The translations under genes and the position numbers were made by a program. A DNA stretch of 64,000 bases. Origin: an uncultured Pseudomonas sp. (GTDB lineage: Bacteria; Pseudomonadota; Gammaproteobacteria; Pseudomonadales; Pseudomonadaceae). The stretch spans positions 52,905 to 116,904 of the forward strand of contig NZ_CAMPHV010000016.1 in NCBI RefSeq assembly GCF_946886105.1. Direction: 5' to 3'. The stretch's first letter is position 1; each line of letters begins with the position of its first letter. Shown one piece after another: positions 16,697-28,020 of this stretch. Below the pieces are notes generated by a model. It was not told the origin of the DNA, did no database searches, and was given only the letters and a program-made list of their open reading frames with translations.

Positions 16697-18691
16697 CTAG
16701 ATTTCAGCTTGTCGGACTACTGCTTGAATTTCTGGCAAAGTGGAAAGGAACTTTCCGTATTGCGTCATGGCACCATCGGTGATGTGTTGGTTGTCCCAGA
16801 ATAGTGGGCTCTCGTAGGAGTCGTTGAGCCAAAGCCTGCATGATTTAGAGCCGCAGAAAAAAGCACCTATGTCGGCAAAATTAACCCCCGATAGCTGAGC
16901 CAGTTCCCGCGCCTGCGCAGTGAGTTCTAAATGGTTTAGGGGCAACATTTTCTTGTCATCTCGATAAACCTTCACAGGGATACTGAGTCCGTTCGGTAGT
17001 GCTTTGATCAACTGATCAACTGATCGACCTAATGCCGGTGTGACGCCAAGCATTACGACATTTCTTGTGATTTTCTGAATGAGTGGAATACTATTTTTAA
17101 TAGTGGGCCAGTCTTTTTGTCGATAACTAAAATTAAGTATCACGCCGCCGATACTTATTTTTTCTGAAATGCTCTTGAGTGTTTCTTCTAGTTCAGGAAA
17201 GCAGGTTATTTTTTTGCTTCTGTGTAGCATCTCAACAGGCGGGCAACCTGAGTGGTGCAGCATTATGAAATTAACCGACGGAAAGGATCTTCTTAGTGCG
17301 TGCGCCGTGTCCCGGCCGATGCTGTCACCAATGATAAGTATATTTTTTTGTTGTGCCTGCTTTTCAAGACAAAGTAACACTCGCTCTTGCGTGTTTCCTC
17401 CATCAAAGCTGCATGTATAGCCAGCGTGTACTTCGGGTAGGAACTCAGGAATTCCGCCGTGGAAATTTAGGTTTAATGTGGCGTGGTAATGTTTCTTTTC
17501 GATTTCTAGTGTGGCTAAAGTTTTTACTTTGATGTCATCATATAATGCAAGTCTGACGCTTGTGCTTAGTTTGTTTTTTAGATGTATGGTGCTGGAGATG
17601 TAAGTGGATGAAATAATTAATGCTAGTCCGACCATGCTTGTTAAACCGAATTTATAAATTCCCGCTTTGCTTGCGAAGGCTTGCTTGCGCCTAATCGGCT
17701 GCTCTAGCCAGTAATAGGATAAAGTGGCAAGGAGAAAAGCCATTAGGATGGCTGCACTCATAAGAGCGGGAGTGGTCATCGGGTTAACGGACCGGACGAA
17801 TACTAGGATAGGCCAATGCCAAAGATATAGGCCATAGGAAATCAAACCGACCCAAATAAATGGTTTACATTTGAGCACCGGAGAGATGAAACGCCCGCTA
17901 CCCGAAGCCATAATTACCAACACTGTGCCAATGATTGGGATTAGGGCAGATGGACCTGGGAAAATCACTGCTGGAGTAAAGAAAAAAATTGCCCCTAGAA
18001 TTAAAGTAATACCAGCCAACTCAAGAGCGTCGGAAATTATCTGGTTTTTGGGGGGCGGAAATTTTATGCATGCCAAAATTGCCCCTGTCAGCAGCTCCCA
18101 AAATCTGCCGAAAGACCCATAAAACGCCAAGTCAATTTTTGCTGACCAGATTAGATGGCCTGAATAACAAAAGGACAGTATAAATAAAGTGGTGCAAAGA
18201 GCAAGTGGGCTTTTTTTTAACTTAAATGTCAGCAAAAGGAGTAGTGGGAAGAGTAGGTAAAATTGCTCCTCAATAGAAAGTGACCACATGTGTAATAGAG
18301 GGGTAAGTTCTCCTGGTCCGTCAAAGTACCCGACTGACGAGAAAAAGTACCAGTTTGAAGCAATCGCAAGGGTTGAGTACAAGCTCTTTGTGGTTTCGGT
18401 AAACTGCTGTTGCTCAAATAAAACAAAAGCCGAAAGCCAGGACAGTAAAAGTACAGGAATCAGCGGCGGTACTAGGCGCCGTATACGTCTCTCGTAAAAG
18501 GTGCTGAAAGAGAAAGTATTAGTATGTATTTCATTGAGTATGATGGAGGTTATTAGGAAGCCTGAGAGTACGAAAAAAATATCTACGCCGACGAATCCGC
18601 CAGGGAATAGAGTAAATCCTGCATGAAAAAGCAAAACGCTAAGAACGGCTATCGCTCTAAGGCCGTCCAGCTCTGGTCTGTATGAGAACAA
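16697..18691 (-). CDS. O-acyltransferase, acyltransferase-3 membrane domain plus SGNH domain
   Basis: A 664-residue OafA-type enzyme that would transfer acetyl (or another acyl) groups to a surface glycan. It opens with the hallmark YRPELDGLRAIAVLSVLLFH and FVGVDIFFVLSGFLIT, then RIRRLVPPL and about ten membrane segments to residue about 365. The periplasmic C-terminal half is an SGNH hydrolase-like domain with ILIIGDSIGRDT (nucleophile Ser) and a late D..H pair in the WDNQHIT region. It is the only complete cargo gene in the mobile-element block and is opposite in orientation to the O-antigen operon. Its A+T-rich composition suggests acquisition. Modification of the local O-antigen is inferred, not shown. 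Confidence 0.85.
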   Translation of the reverse strand: MFSYRPELDGLRAIAVLSVLLFHAGFTLFPGGFVGVDIFFVLSGFLITSIILNEIHTNTFSFSTFYERRIRRLVPPLIPVLLLSWLSAFVLFEQQQFTETTKSLYSTLAIASNWYFFSSVGYFDGPGELTPLLHMWSLSIEEQFYLLFPLLLLLTFKLKKSPLALCTTLFILSFCYSGHLIWSAKIDLAFYGSFGRFWELLTGAILACIKFPPPKNQIISDALELAGITLILGAIFFFTPAVIFPGPSALIPIIGTVLVIMASGSGRFISPVLKCKPFIWVGLISYGLYLWHWPILVFVRSVNPMTTPALMSAAILMAFLLATLSYYWLEQPIRRKQAFASKAGIYKFGLTSMVGLALIISSTYISSTIHLKNKLSTSVRLALYDDIKVKTLATLEIEKKHYHATLNLNFHGGIPEFLPEVHAGYTCSFDGGNTQERVLLCLEKQAQQKNILIIGDSIGRDTAHALRRSFPSVNFIMLHHSGCPPVEMLHRSKKITCFPELEETLKSISEKISIGGVILNFSYRQKDWPTIKNSIPLIQKITRNVVMLGVTPALGRSVDQLIKALPNGLSIPVKVYRDDKKMLPLNHLELTAQARELAQLSGVNFADIGAFFCGSKSCRLWLNDSYESPLFWDNQHITDGAMTQYGKFLSTLPEIQAVVRQAEI

Positions 18692-18765
18692 TTGTCAGGC
18701 TCCTACGATTTGGAATGGAATCCTAGCACTGCTGAATAGCTATGGTCACCAAACCAAGTGAATGC

Positions 18766-18919
18766 GTAAGCGTTCCATAAACCGCATCCGTCAGGACAAG
18801 GTACTGCTTTCAGGAGGTCCGGGCTGGCCAGCACTTCCATGGCAGCAACGCTTCGTAGCTTTACGGTACTGTTGACGTGAGGCGGGCGTTCGAGAATGTA
18901 GCGCTGGTAAGCGTAGGGC
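18766..18919 (+). mobile_element. IS66 3'-end fragment (outer end facing left)
   Basis: Starts with the IS66-type end GTAAGCGTTCCATAAACCGC (18766-18785). It then aligns with the tnpC end of the upstream IS66 (CTTCCATGGCAGCAACGCTTCGTA versus TTCCACGGCAGCAGCGCCTCGTA, and GGCGTTCGAG). About 150 bp survive, on the same side of tnpC as 14327-14480. 18692-18765 and 18920-18957 contain nothing I recognise. Confidence 0.65.
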
Positions 18920-18996
18920 TCTTACTCTTAGCTGTTATATGGGTGGGTCGCCTAAACTGAATCGCCCCGGCTTTTGTGGAGGCCATTTCGTTTAAG

Positions 18997-19839
18997 TCAG
19001 GCTGCCATGGCCTGACCTGTTTGTTGCTGGTGGAAGTTTGCCTCAGCTTCCGCAGGCGAGATATAGCCGATTGAGCTCAACAACCGTTGGTGGTTGTACC
19101 AGTGCACCCATTTCAGGGTCGCCATTTCTACAGCCTCGCGGCTCTTCCATAACTGACGGTAAATCAACTCGGCCTTGTACAGACAGTTGATGGTCTCAGT
19201 CAAGGCGTTGTCATAGCTGTCGCCCTTGCTGCCAACCGAAGGCTTAATACCGGCCTCTGCCAGCCGCTCGGTATAGCGGATCGAGACGTACTGTCTGCCG
19301 CGGTCGCTGTGGTGGATCAGCTCACCCGTACGATGTGGCTGACGGGCATACAGAGCCTGTTCCAGGGCGTCCAGTACGAAGTCGGTCTTCATGCTGGTAC
19401 TGACTCGCCAGCCGACGATACGGCGTGCAAAGACGTCGATCACGAGCGCCACGTACAGCCAGCCCTGCCAGGTCAATACATAGGTGAAGTCAGACACCCA
19501 CAGCTGGTTCGGGCGGTCGGCATGGAGCTGGAGCTGGACACGATCCAGCGGGCAAAGGGCCTTGTCGCCGGCCACCGTTGTCCGCACGACCTGGCCACGT
19601 CTGATGCCCTGCAATCCAGCTCGACGCATTAAGCGCTCCACCGTGCATCTGGCTACCTCGATGCCTTCTCGCCGCAGCTGCTTCCAGACCTTCACCGCGC
19701 CATAGCACTGCATGTTGGCATCCCACACTCGCTGGATTTCCGGGGTAAATGTGTCGTCGCGCCGTGCACGGCAGGAGCGCAGTGCCGGGTTACGAAGTTG
19801 GGCCGCGTGCCTGCGGTAACCGGACGGGGCGATCTGCAA
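18997..19839 (-). CDS. IS3-family transposase OrfB (catalytic subunit)
   Basis: DDE integrase-core protein. It contains the HTH_21-like region MQCYGAVKVWKQLRREGIEV, then DFTYVLTWQGWLYVALVIDV (first Asp), HHSDRGRQYVS (second Asp) and GDSYDNALTETI (catalytic Glu), ending LSSIGYISPAEAEANF. The frame is open upstream of the first usable start (TFVDQHRDRLGGESICRVLQ, up to about 19905), as expected if it is normally made as an OrfAB fusion by -1 frameshifting. The catalytic residues look intact. Confidence 0.85.
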   Translation of the reverse strand: MQIAPSGYRRHAAQLRNPALRSCRARRDDTFTPEIQRVWDANMQCYGAVKVWKQLRREGIEVARCTVERLMRRAGLQGIRRGQVVRTTVAGDKALCPLDRVQLQLHADRPNQLWVSDFTYVLTWQGWLYVALVIDVFARRIVGWRVSTSMKTDFVLDALEQALYARQPHRTGELIHHSDRGRQYVSIRYTERLAEAGIKPSVGSKGDSYDNALTETINCLYKAELIYRQLWKSREAVEMATLKWVHWYNHQRLLSSIGYISPAEAEANFHQQQTGQAMAA

Positions 19840-19925
19840 GACGCGGCAGATCGACTCGCCCCCGAGACGGTCACGATGCTGATCGACAAATGTCCTCAGG
19901 ACTTGGTGCGGCGGTCGAGCTCCGC

Positions 19926-20210
19926 CTACGCATTGGCTAGGCGCAGGATCTCGTTGGCCTTGCGCAGCTCACGGTTCTCGCGCTCCAGAGCCTTGATACG
20001 CTCACGCTCTTCACTGGTCGGCCCAGGACGCTGGCCGGCATCGGTCTGATGGCGACGAATCCAACCATGCAAAGTTTGCGGAACACAGCCGATCTTCGGC
20101 GCGATGGCCTCAATAGCGGCCCACTCGGAGGGGTAATCGTTCAGGTGTTCCAGAGCCATGCGCACGGCACGTTCACGGACTTCAGGGGAGTAGGTCGTGG
20201 TCTTTTTCAT
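19926..20210 (-). CDS. IS3-family OrfA (helix-turn-helix), probably truncated
   Basis: 94 residues. An N-terminal HTH_Tnp_1 domain ([19 protein letters not shown] ... [21 protein letters not shown]) is followed by a leucine-zipper-like tail ([20 protein letters not shown]). It ends ANA-stop-AELDRRTKS, whereas relatives known to me read ASA-aromatic-aromatic-x-x-AELDR. A small in-frame deletion creating a TAG is the simplest explanation. This may lower OrfAB production. Confidence 0.75.
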   Translation of the reverse strand: MKKTTTYSPEVRERAVRMALEHLNDYPSEWAAIEAIAPKIGCVPQTLHGWIRRHQTDAGQRPGPTSEERERIKALERENRELRKANEILRLANA

Positions 20211-20261
20211 AGCCTCATCTTCTCAAGAGTTGAGGCCTCCACAAAAGCCGGGGCGATTCAG

Positions 20262-20580
20262 GTTGAGCGCATCCCTGGCGAAATCACCATCCTCAAGCGT
20301 TACAGCATCGGGGGGCTATCGGCCTCAAGCGCAAGATCGAGAAGGCAAAAGCCCAAGTGAGAGCCAAGGTTGAGCATCCGTTTCGGGTGATCAAGCGCCA
20401 GTTCGGTTATGTGAAGACACGCTTCCGTGGTCTAGCCAAGAGCACGGCGCAACTGCTGACGCTGTTCGCGCTGCCCAATATGTGGATGACTCGCAGACAT
20501 TTACGACCAATGCGGGAGAGGCGCCTGAAGTGCGGGCAATAGCCGCCGCGAGGTGCTTGCGGCGACTAAAAACACAAAAT
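20262..20580 (+). pseudogene. IS5-family transposase, 3' remnant
   Basis: The clear part (20303-20542) encodes the C-terminus of an IS5-type DDE transposase: [59 protein letters not shown]. The 5' portion is removed at the IS3 right end, and the frame upstream of a run of G at 20310-20315 does not continue cleanly. The terminal part after the stop (to about 20580) holds no gene. Confidence 0.8.
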
Positions 20581-20678
20581 AAGCGGGTGATCTGATTGTT
20601 TTTGATCGACTTTCCGCTTTCAACATCAACAGGCTGAAGTCGACCATAAATACTTGGCTACTTCAGAGGATCCTAAGA

Positions 20679-20799
20679 TTTTCGCGACCTGTTCACTGGT
20701 AGATAGCCGCCTGGACTACCTGGCCATTGCCATTGTCAGTAATGGCGTGCGCTCCAATGGCCGTATTGTCAAGCTCCTCAAGCCTGGGCCGAGGTAGGC
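20679..20799 (+). repeat. Diverged direct repeat, right copy (pair with 14204-14317)
   Basis: Same-orientation relative of 14204-14317 (shared TTCGCGACCTRTT start, TGGCCATT, AATGGC, GGCCGTATYGTCAA and GGCCGAGG). It includes CGCGACCTGTTCA, which also follows the group II intron fragment at 16673. The function of the parent sequence is unknown. 20800-21115 has no supportable gene. Confidence 0.5.
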
Positions 20800-21115
20800 G
20801 TAATTACCAGACTGAAGGCATCGCAAGTCGACAGATCTAGCGCTTTGGCCTGCTTGATGGGTGTGTGGAAATGTGCAAGGTGCTATGTCATTCGCGCGCA
20901 AGTCCGTCTCATGATTGGATATTCGGCCTGTGCGGATCAGAAGGGGTTGGTGAATTTTGTGGTGTGTATGCGAGAATGCCGGCCTTAAATTCGCATCGTG
21001 CGCGGCGGTCTTTAGACCAAGCAGCTGATAGCGGGTGCCTGGGTCTGCCCATGGCGCCGCCAAAGGTTCCATCGAGATATTAATCCTTGAAGCGTTGAGA
21101 AAGTGGAGTGTGATT

Positions 21116-23463
<2,348 letters not shown>

Positions 23464-23466
23464 GTC

Positions 23467-24051
23467 ATGAGCCATTACCAACACCCCAGCGCCATCGTCG
23501 ATGAAGGCGCGCAGATCGGCGAAGGCTCGCGCGTTTGGCATTTCGTCCATGTTTGCGCTGGCGCCCGCATCGGTAGCGGCGTGTCCCTCGGGCAGAACGT
23601 TTTCGTTGGCAACAAAGTTGTCATTGGCAACAACTGCAAAATCCAGAACAACGTCTCGGTCTACGACGGCGTTACCCTGGAAGAGGGCGTTTTCTGCGGC
23701 CCGAGCATGGTTTTCACCAACGTTTACAACCCCCGCTCTTTGATCGAGCGCAAGAGCGAGTACCGCGACACCCTGGTCCGGAGGGGGGTGACGCTGGGTG
23801 CCAACTGCACCATCGTCTGTGGCGTGACCATCGGCGAGTTCGCCTTCATTGGCGCCGGCGCGGTTATCAATAAACATGTACCGGCCTATGCCCTGATGGT
23901 CGGCGTACCGGCACGGCAGATCGGCTGGATGAGCGAGTTTGGTGAACAATTGGAGCTGCCGCTGGAAGGCGAGGGCAGCGCACCCTGTATTCATACGGGG
24001 GCCAACTATGTGCTTCGTGGCAAGGTACTGAGCAAGGAGAGCGTGGCGTGA
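23467..24051 (+). CDS. wbpD: UDP-GlcNAc3NA N-acetyltransferase
   Basis: Left-handed beta-helix acetyltransferase of 194 residues that acetylates the 3-amino group using acetyl-CoA. Hexapeptide repeats run through residues about 10-150 ([56 protein letters not shown]), with [15 protein letters not shown]. The acetyl-CoA-end motif is [10 protein letters not shown]. The stop overlaps the wbpE start (GTGA), indicating translational coupling. The substrate is assigned from the wbpABDEI gene order; the family alone would not reveal it. Confidence 0.92.
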   Translation: MSHYQHPSAIVDEGAQIGEGSRVWHFVHVCAGARIGSGVSLGQNVFVGNKVVIGNNCKIQNNVSVYDGVTLEEGVFCGPSMVFTNVYNPRSLIERKSEYRDTLVRRGVTLGANCTIVCGVTIGEFAFIGAGAVINKHVPAYALMVGVPARQIGWMSEFGEQLELPLEGEGSAPCIHTGANYVLRGKVLSKESVA

Positions 24052-25139
24052 TCGAGTTCATCGACCTCAAGGCGCAGCAGGCGCTGATCAAGGGCAGTAT
24101 CGACGCAGGCATCGCACGCGTACTTGCGCACGGCCAGTACATCCTCGGCCCGGAAGTGAGTGAGCTGGAAGAGAAACTTGCCGCCTTTGTCGGAGCCAGG
24201 TACTGCATCAGCGTTGCCAACGGCACCGACGCCCTGCAGATTGCTCAGATGGCACTCGGCATAGGCCCGGGCGACGAGGTCATCACCCCGGGCTTCACCT
24301 ATATCGCCACCGCCGAGACCGTGGCGCTGCTGGGCGCCAAGCCGGTGTATGTGGACGTCGATTCGCGCACCTACAACCTTGATCCGCAACTGATTGAGGC
24401 GGCCATCACGCCGCGTACCAAGGCGATCATCCCGGTGTCGCTGTATGGCCAGTGCGCTGATTTCGACGCCATCAACGTTATCGCTGCCAGGCACGGCATC
24501 CCGGTCATCGAGGATGCTGCGCAGAGCTTTGGTGCCAGCTACAAGGACAAGCGCTCCTGCAATCTGAGCACCATCGCCTGCACCAGCTTCTTTCCGAGCA
24601 AGCCGCTGGGCTGCTACGGCGACGGCGGAGCGATATTTACCAACGACGAAGAGCTTGCCAGGATCATCCGGCAGATCGCCCGGCACGGCCAGGATCGCCG
24701 CTACCACCATATCCGCGTCGGGGTTAACAGCCGCTTGGATACCTTGCAGGCCGCGATCCTGTTGCCCAAGCTGGAAATCTTTCCGCGCGAACTGGAGCTG
24801 CGTAAGCAGGTCGCCGGACGTTATGCCGGCCTTTTAGATGCGGCTGGCATTGCCGAGCCTTTTGTCGAGGCGCACAACAGTAGCGCCTGGGCGCAGTACA
24901 CGGTACAGGTAGGCGCGCGCGATCAGATCCAGGAGCGCCTCAAGGCTGCCGCTGTGCCCACGGCGGTGCATTACCCCATTCCGCTGAACCGCCAGCCGGC
25001 GGTAAAGGACGATGCAGCTAGGCTGCCGGTGGGCGATGCGGTTGCCGAGCAGGTCATGAGCCTGCCGATGCATCCGTATCTGGATGAGGCGACTCAGGTG
25101 TTCATCATCAATGCATTGCAAGAGAGTCTGGGTGCATGA
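24048..25139 (+). CDS. wbpE: UDP-2-acetamido-2-deoxy-3-oxo-glucuronate aminotransferase
   Basis: PLP-dependent DegT/DnrJ/EryC1 enzyme, 363 residues, transferring an amino group from glutamate to the 3-keto sugar made by Wbp[14 protein letters not shown] [14 protein letters not shown] binds phosphate. EDAAQSFGA contains the Asp that pairs with the PLP pyridine nitrogen, and [14 protein letters not shown] holds the Schiff-base Lys. [15 protein letters not shown] is also conserved. It overlaps both neighbours by four bases, a tight operon. A second and third DegT-type enzyme occur downstream, so each probably serves a different sugar carbon. Confidence 0.92.
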   Translation: MIEFIDLKAQQALIKGSIDAGIARVLAHGQYILGPEVSELEEKLAAFVGARYCISVANGTDALQIAQMALGIGPGDEVITPGFTYIATAETVALLGAKPVYVDVDSRTYNLDPQLIEAAITPRTKAIIPVSLYGQCADFDAINVIAARHGIPVIEDAAQSFGASYKDKRSCNLSTIACTSFFPSKPLGCYGDGGAIFTNDEELARIIRQIARHGQDRRYHHIRVGVNSRLDTLQAAILLPKLEIFPRELELRKQVAGRYAGLLDAAGIAEPFVEAHNSSAWAQYTVQVGARDQIQERLKAAAVPTAVHYPIPLNRQPAVKDDAARLPVGDAVAEQVMSLPMHPYLDEATQVFIINALQESLGA

Positions 25140-26218
25140 CTTGTAAAATTGTCACCATCGTTGGTGCTCGTCCGCAGTTCATCAAGGCTGCAGCGGTCTC
25201 GCGGGAGATTCTCAAACATCCGGGCAAGATCGATGAGGTGATGGTGCATACTGGCCAGCACTACGATCCGAACATGTCCCAGGTGTTCTTTGACGAGCTG
25301 GAGATTCCGGCGCCTAAGTACAACCTGGAGGTTTCCGGTGGCAACCACGGCGCCATGACCGGGCGCATGCTTGAGGGTATCGAGCAGATCCTGCTCGACG
25401 AGAAGCCGGACTGGGTGCTGATCTACGGAGATACCAACTCCACGCTCGCTGGCGCCCTGGCAGCGGCCAAGTTGCACATCCCGGTGGCCCATGTCGAGGC
25501 TGGCCTGCGCTCGTTCAATATGCGCATGCCTGAAGAGGTCAACCGCATCCTCGCCGACCGCGTCTCCAGGCTATTGTTATGCCCCACACGGGTTGCCGTC
25601 GAGAATCTAGCCCGTGAAGGCGTCGTCCAGGGTGTACACAACGTGGGCGATGTCATGTACGACGTGGCTCTCTACTACCGTGAGCGTGCGAAGGCACAGA
25701 GCAAGGTGCTGCAAGCGCATGGTCTGCTGGAGAAAGGGTTTGCACTGGCGACCTGTCACCGCGCTGAGAACACCGACGACCCTGTTCGCCTTGAGGGAAT
25801 CGTATCCGCGCTGGCTGAGATAGCCGATGGGATGCCGGTGATCCTGCCTTTGCATCCGCGTACCCGCAAGCTCCTGCAGCAGTTCGGCCTGGAGCATTAC
25901 CTTGAGGCTCTGACCGTTGTCGAGCCGCTACCGTTCCTGGATATGGTAGCCCTGGAACAGGCTGCACAAATCATCCTCACTGATTCCGGTGGTGTGCAGA
26001 AAGAAGCATTTTTCTATGGTGTTCCCTGCATCACCATGCGTGACGAGACCGAGTGGGTCGAAACCGTCAACCTTGGCTGGAATCATTTGGTCGGCGCATC
26101 GCGCGAAACGATTTTGGAAACCTATGTGGCTTTTGCAGCAGGTACTCCAGAAATGGGCGGGCAGCCCTACGGTGATGGCCATGCAGCGGAGCGCATTCTT
26201 GCCTTGTTGATGACCTGA
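25136..26218 (+). CDS. wbpI: UDP-GlcNAc3NAcA 2-epimerase
   Basis: Non-hydrolysing UDP-GlcNAc 2-epimerase-type enzyme of 360 residues that inverts C2 to yield UDP-ManNAc3NAcA. VGARPQFIKAAAV opens the fold. MVHTGQHYDPNMSQ, HVEAGLRSFNMRMPEE (catalytic acid region), CHRAENTDD, LHPRTRKLL and TDSGGVQKEAFF are all family signatures. With wbpA, B, D and E it completes the pathway and ends that transcription block; 165 bases follow before the next gene. A plain WecB-type epimerase is the alternative, but gene order favours WbpI. Confidence 0.9.
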   Translation: MTCKIVTIVGARPQFIKAAAVSREILKHPGKIDEVMVHTGQHYDPNMSQVFFDELEIPAPKYNLEVSGGNHGAMTGRMLEGIEQILLDEKPDWVLIYGDTNSTLAGALAAAKLHIPVAHVEAGLRSFNMRMPEEVNRILADRVSRLLLCPTRVAVENLAREGVVQGVHNVGDVMYDVALYYRERAKAQSKVLQAHGLLEKGFALATCHRAENTDDPVRLEGIVSALAEIADGMPVILPLHPRTRKLLQQFGLEHYLEALTVVEPLPFLDMVALEQAAQIILTDSGGVQKEAFFYGVPCITMRDETEWVETVNLGWNHLVGASRETILETYVAFAAGTPEMGGQPYGDGHAAERILALLMT

Positions 26219-26383
26219 TGAGTGAGTTGGTCGGCGTCAACGTCTTGTGGCTGGGTACGGAAAGAATCTAGCAGTTTTCTGATATGCCGGTAGCGGTTGG
26301 CTCCTCTACTGGTGAGCTTTGTTTATGACAATTAACCTGCCTTGCTGGTACAGTGCCCGCCATTTGGCGGCCTGCCGAGGAGA

Positions 26384-27520
26384 TTGAAAATCAACGTTCC
26401 CTTTATCGACCTCAAGCGCCTGGAGCCCGGATTCCACGCCGCGCTGATGGAAAAATTCCATGCCATGACCCTCAACGCCCAGTTTATCGGGGGCTCCGAG
26501 GTAACCACGCTTGAAGCTCGCTTGCAGGCAGAGCTGCAAGTAGCGCACGCGGTGAGCTGCGCCAACGGCACCGACGCTTTGCAGCTGGCACTACGCGCGG
26601 TGGGCGTAGGTGAGGGTGATGTGGTGCTGGTGCCCAATGTCACTTTCTGGGCGACCTTCGAGGCGGTGGTAAACGTCGGCGCCAGGCCGGTTACGGTCGA
26701 TGCCGATCTGCGTGACGGTGGCGTCAGCTTTGAGGCTTTCGAGCAGGCTATCTGTGAAGCCAGGCCTAAGGCGGCACTGGTCGCGCACCTGTATGGTTGG
26801 GGCAGCGCGCGTCTGCTCGATCTGCGCGAACTATGCCGTGAACAGGGCGTGGTGCTGGTGGAGGACGGTGCCCAGTCTTTTGGCGCGCGTTACCAGGGCG
26901 ATCCCATCTACAAGGGGGCGCATATTTCCACTACCTCCTTCTACCCGGCCAAGGTGCTGGGCGCCGCAGGTGACGGCGGTGCGGTATTCACCGACGACGC
27001 CGAGCTGGCCGACAAGGTGCGTCGCCTCGGCAATCATGGCCGCACCGCCCACTATGGCTACGGCGACGTAGGCTGGAACTCGCGCCTCGATTCGTTGCAG
27101 GCGGCGTTCCTCAATCTGTCGCTGGATCACATAGACGCACGCGTTGCTTCGCGCCGCGAGGCGGTTGCCTACTATCAGAAGGCGCTGCCGGCTACCGGAA
27201 TTCAGCTGATGAGCGCTCCAGCCGGATACGAGGAGAATGGCTACTGCAACGTCTGCCTGGTGCCCGAGCCTGAGGTAAAGGCCGGGCTCGAGGCGCGGCT
27301 CAAGGCCGAGGGCATCGGCTTCGGCAATATCTATCCCAGCGTCATGTCCAGCCAGCCAGGCGCTGCCGCTTACCTGAAAGGTCATTTTGGCGGCCAGGTC
27401 GGCGAGCAGCTGTGTGCCTCGGTGCTCAATCTGCCTTTGTTCCCGTATATGACCGAGGCTGAGTTGCAGCGTGTGGTCGAGGTCGTCGGCGCTACGCTCG
27501 GAGGCGAGCATGCCCGCTAA
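26384..27520 (+). CDS. Second DegT/DnrJ/EryC1-family sugar aminotransferase
   Basis: About 378 residues. NVPFIDLKRLEPGF starts the conserved fold; [21 protein letters not shown] and SFYPAKVLGAAGDGG (PLP Lys) are intact. The start is odd: AGGAG at 26378-26382 is only one base from the in-frame TTG 26384, while the well-spaced triplet at 26390 is ATC. First gene of a second sugar-nucleotide cassette that mirrors the wbpE-wbpD-wbpB trio. Probably aminates a 3- or 4-keto UDP-sugar. Distinct from the wbpE upstream (many differences), so not a recent duplicate. Confidence 0.8.
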   Translation: MKINVPFIDLKRLEPGFHAALMEKFHAMTLNAQFIGGSEVTTLEARLQAELQVAHAVSCANGTDALQLALRAVGVGEGDVVLVPNVTFWATFEAVVNVGARPVTVDADLRDGGVSFEAFEQAICEARPKAALVAHLYGWGSARLLDLRELCREQGVVLVEDGAQSFGARYQGDPIYKGAHISTTSFYPAKVLGAAGDGGAVFTDDAELADKVRRLGNHGRTAHYGYGDVGWNSRLDSLQAAFLNLSLDHIDARVASRREAVAYYQKALPATGIQLMSAPAGYEENGYCNVCLVPEPEVKAGLEARLKAEGIGFGNIYPSVMSSQPGAAAYLKGHFGGQVGEQLCASVLNLPLFPYMTEAELQRVVEVVGATLGGEHAR

Positions 27521-28016
27521 TGACATCTATATTCATCCGACTGCCAACGTATCCGACAAGGCCAGCATCGGCGCCGGCACCAAGGTTTGGATCAATGTGC
27601 AGATTCGCGAAAACGTGGTGATTGGCGAGGGCTGCATTCTTTCCAAGGACGTCTATGTTGACCATGCGGTGAAGATCGGCAGCCGCTGCAAGATCCAGAA
27701 CAGTGTCTCGGTCTATAACGGTGTGGAAATCGGCGATGACGTGTTCGTCGGCCCCAATGCCTGCTTCACCAATGACAAGGTGCCGCGTGCCTTCAATACC
27801 GGGTGGCAGGTCACCCCGACACGCATCGACAACGGCGTGAGCATCGGCGCCAACGCCACCATCGTCTGCGGTATCGTCATCGGCGAATTCGCCATGGTCG
27901 CTGCGGGCAGCGTGGTTACCAAGGATGTTCCGCCCTACACCCTGGTCATGGGCAACCCCGCGCGTGCGGTGGCCCGCATCGACCGTGAAGGCAACCGCGT
28001 TTCTGGAGATGTTTGA
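27510..28016 (+). CDS. Left-handed beta-helix N-acyltransferase (WbpD-like)
   Basis: 168 residues from ATG 27510, overlapping the aminotransferase end by 11 bases with GGAGG at 27500-27504 (inside the upstream gene) as ribosome site. Hexapeptide repeats: VSDKASIGAGTKVWINV, VVIGEGCILSKDVYVD, IGDDVFVGPNACFTND, IGANATIVCGIVIGEFAMV. It ends MGNPARAVARI. Same architecture as WbpD but with the NDKVPRAF insertion seen in WbpD/FdtC-type sugar N-acetyltransferases. Expected to acylate the amine made by the adjacent aminotransferase. The acyl group cannot be told from sequence. Confidence 0.8.
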   Translation: MPANDIYIHPTANVSDKASIGAGTKVWINVQIRENVVIGEGCILSKDVYVDHAVKIGSRCKIQNSVSVYNGVEIGDDVFVGPNACFTNDKVPRAFNTGWQVTPTRIDNGVSIGANATIVCGIVIGEFAMVAAGSVVTKDVPPYTLVMGNPARAVARIDREGNRVSGDV

Positions 28017-28020
28017 CGAC

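Larger units (their letters stand above)
18958..20260 (-). mobile_element. IS3-family insertion sequence, intact ends
   Basis: Perfect 27-bp terminal inverted repeats: TGAATCGCCCCGGCTTTTGT... at 18958-18984 and its exact inverse at 20234-20260 (one further paired base outside). Length about 1.3 kb with overlapping-type orfA and orfB on the minus strand. The 3-bp flanks (AAC and GGT) do not form a target duplication. The right end interrupts an IS5-family remnant. Confidence 0.9.
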
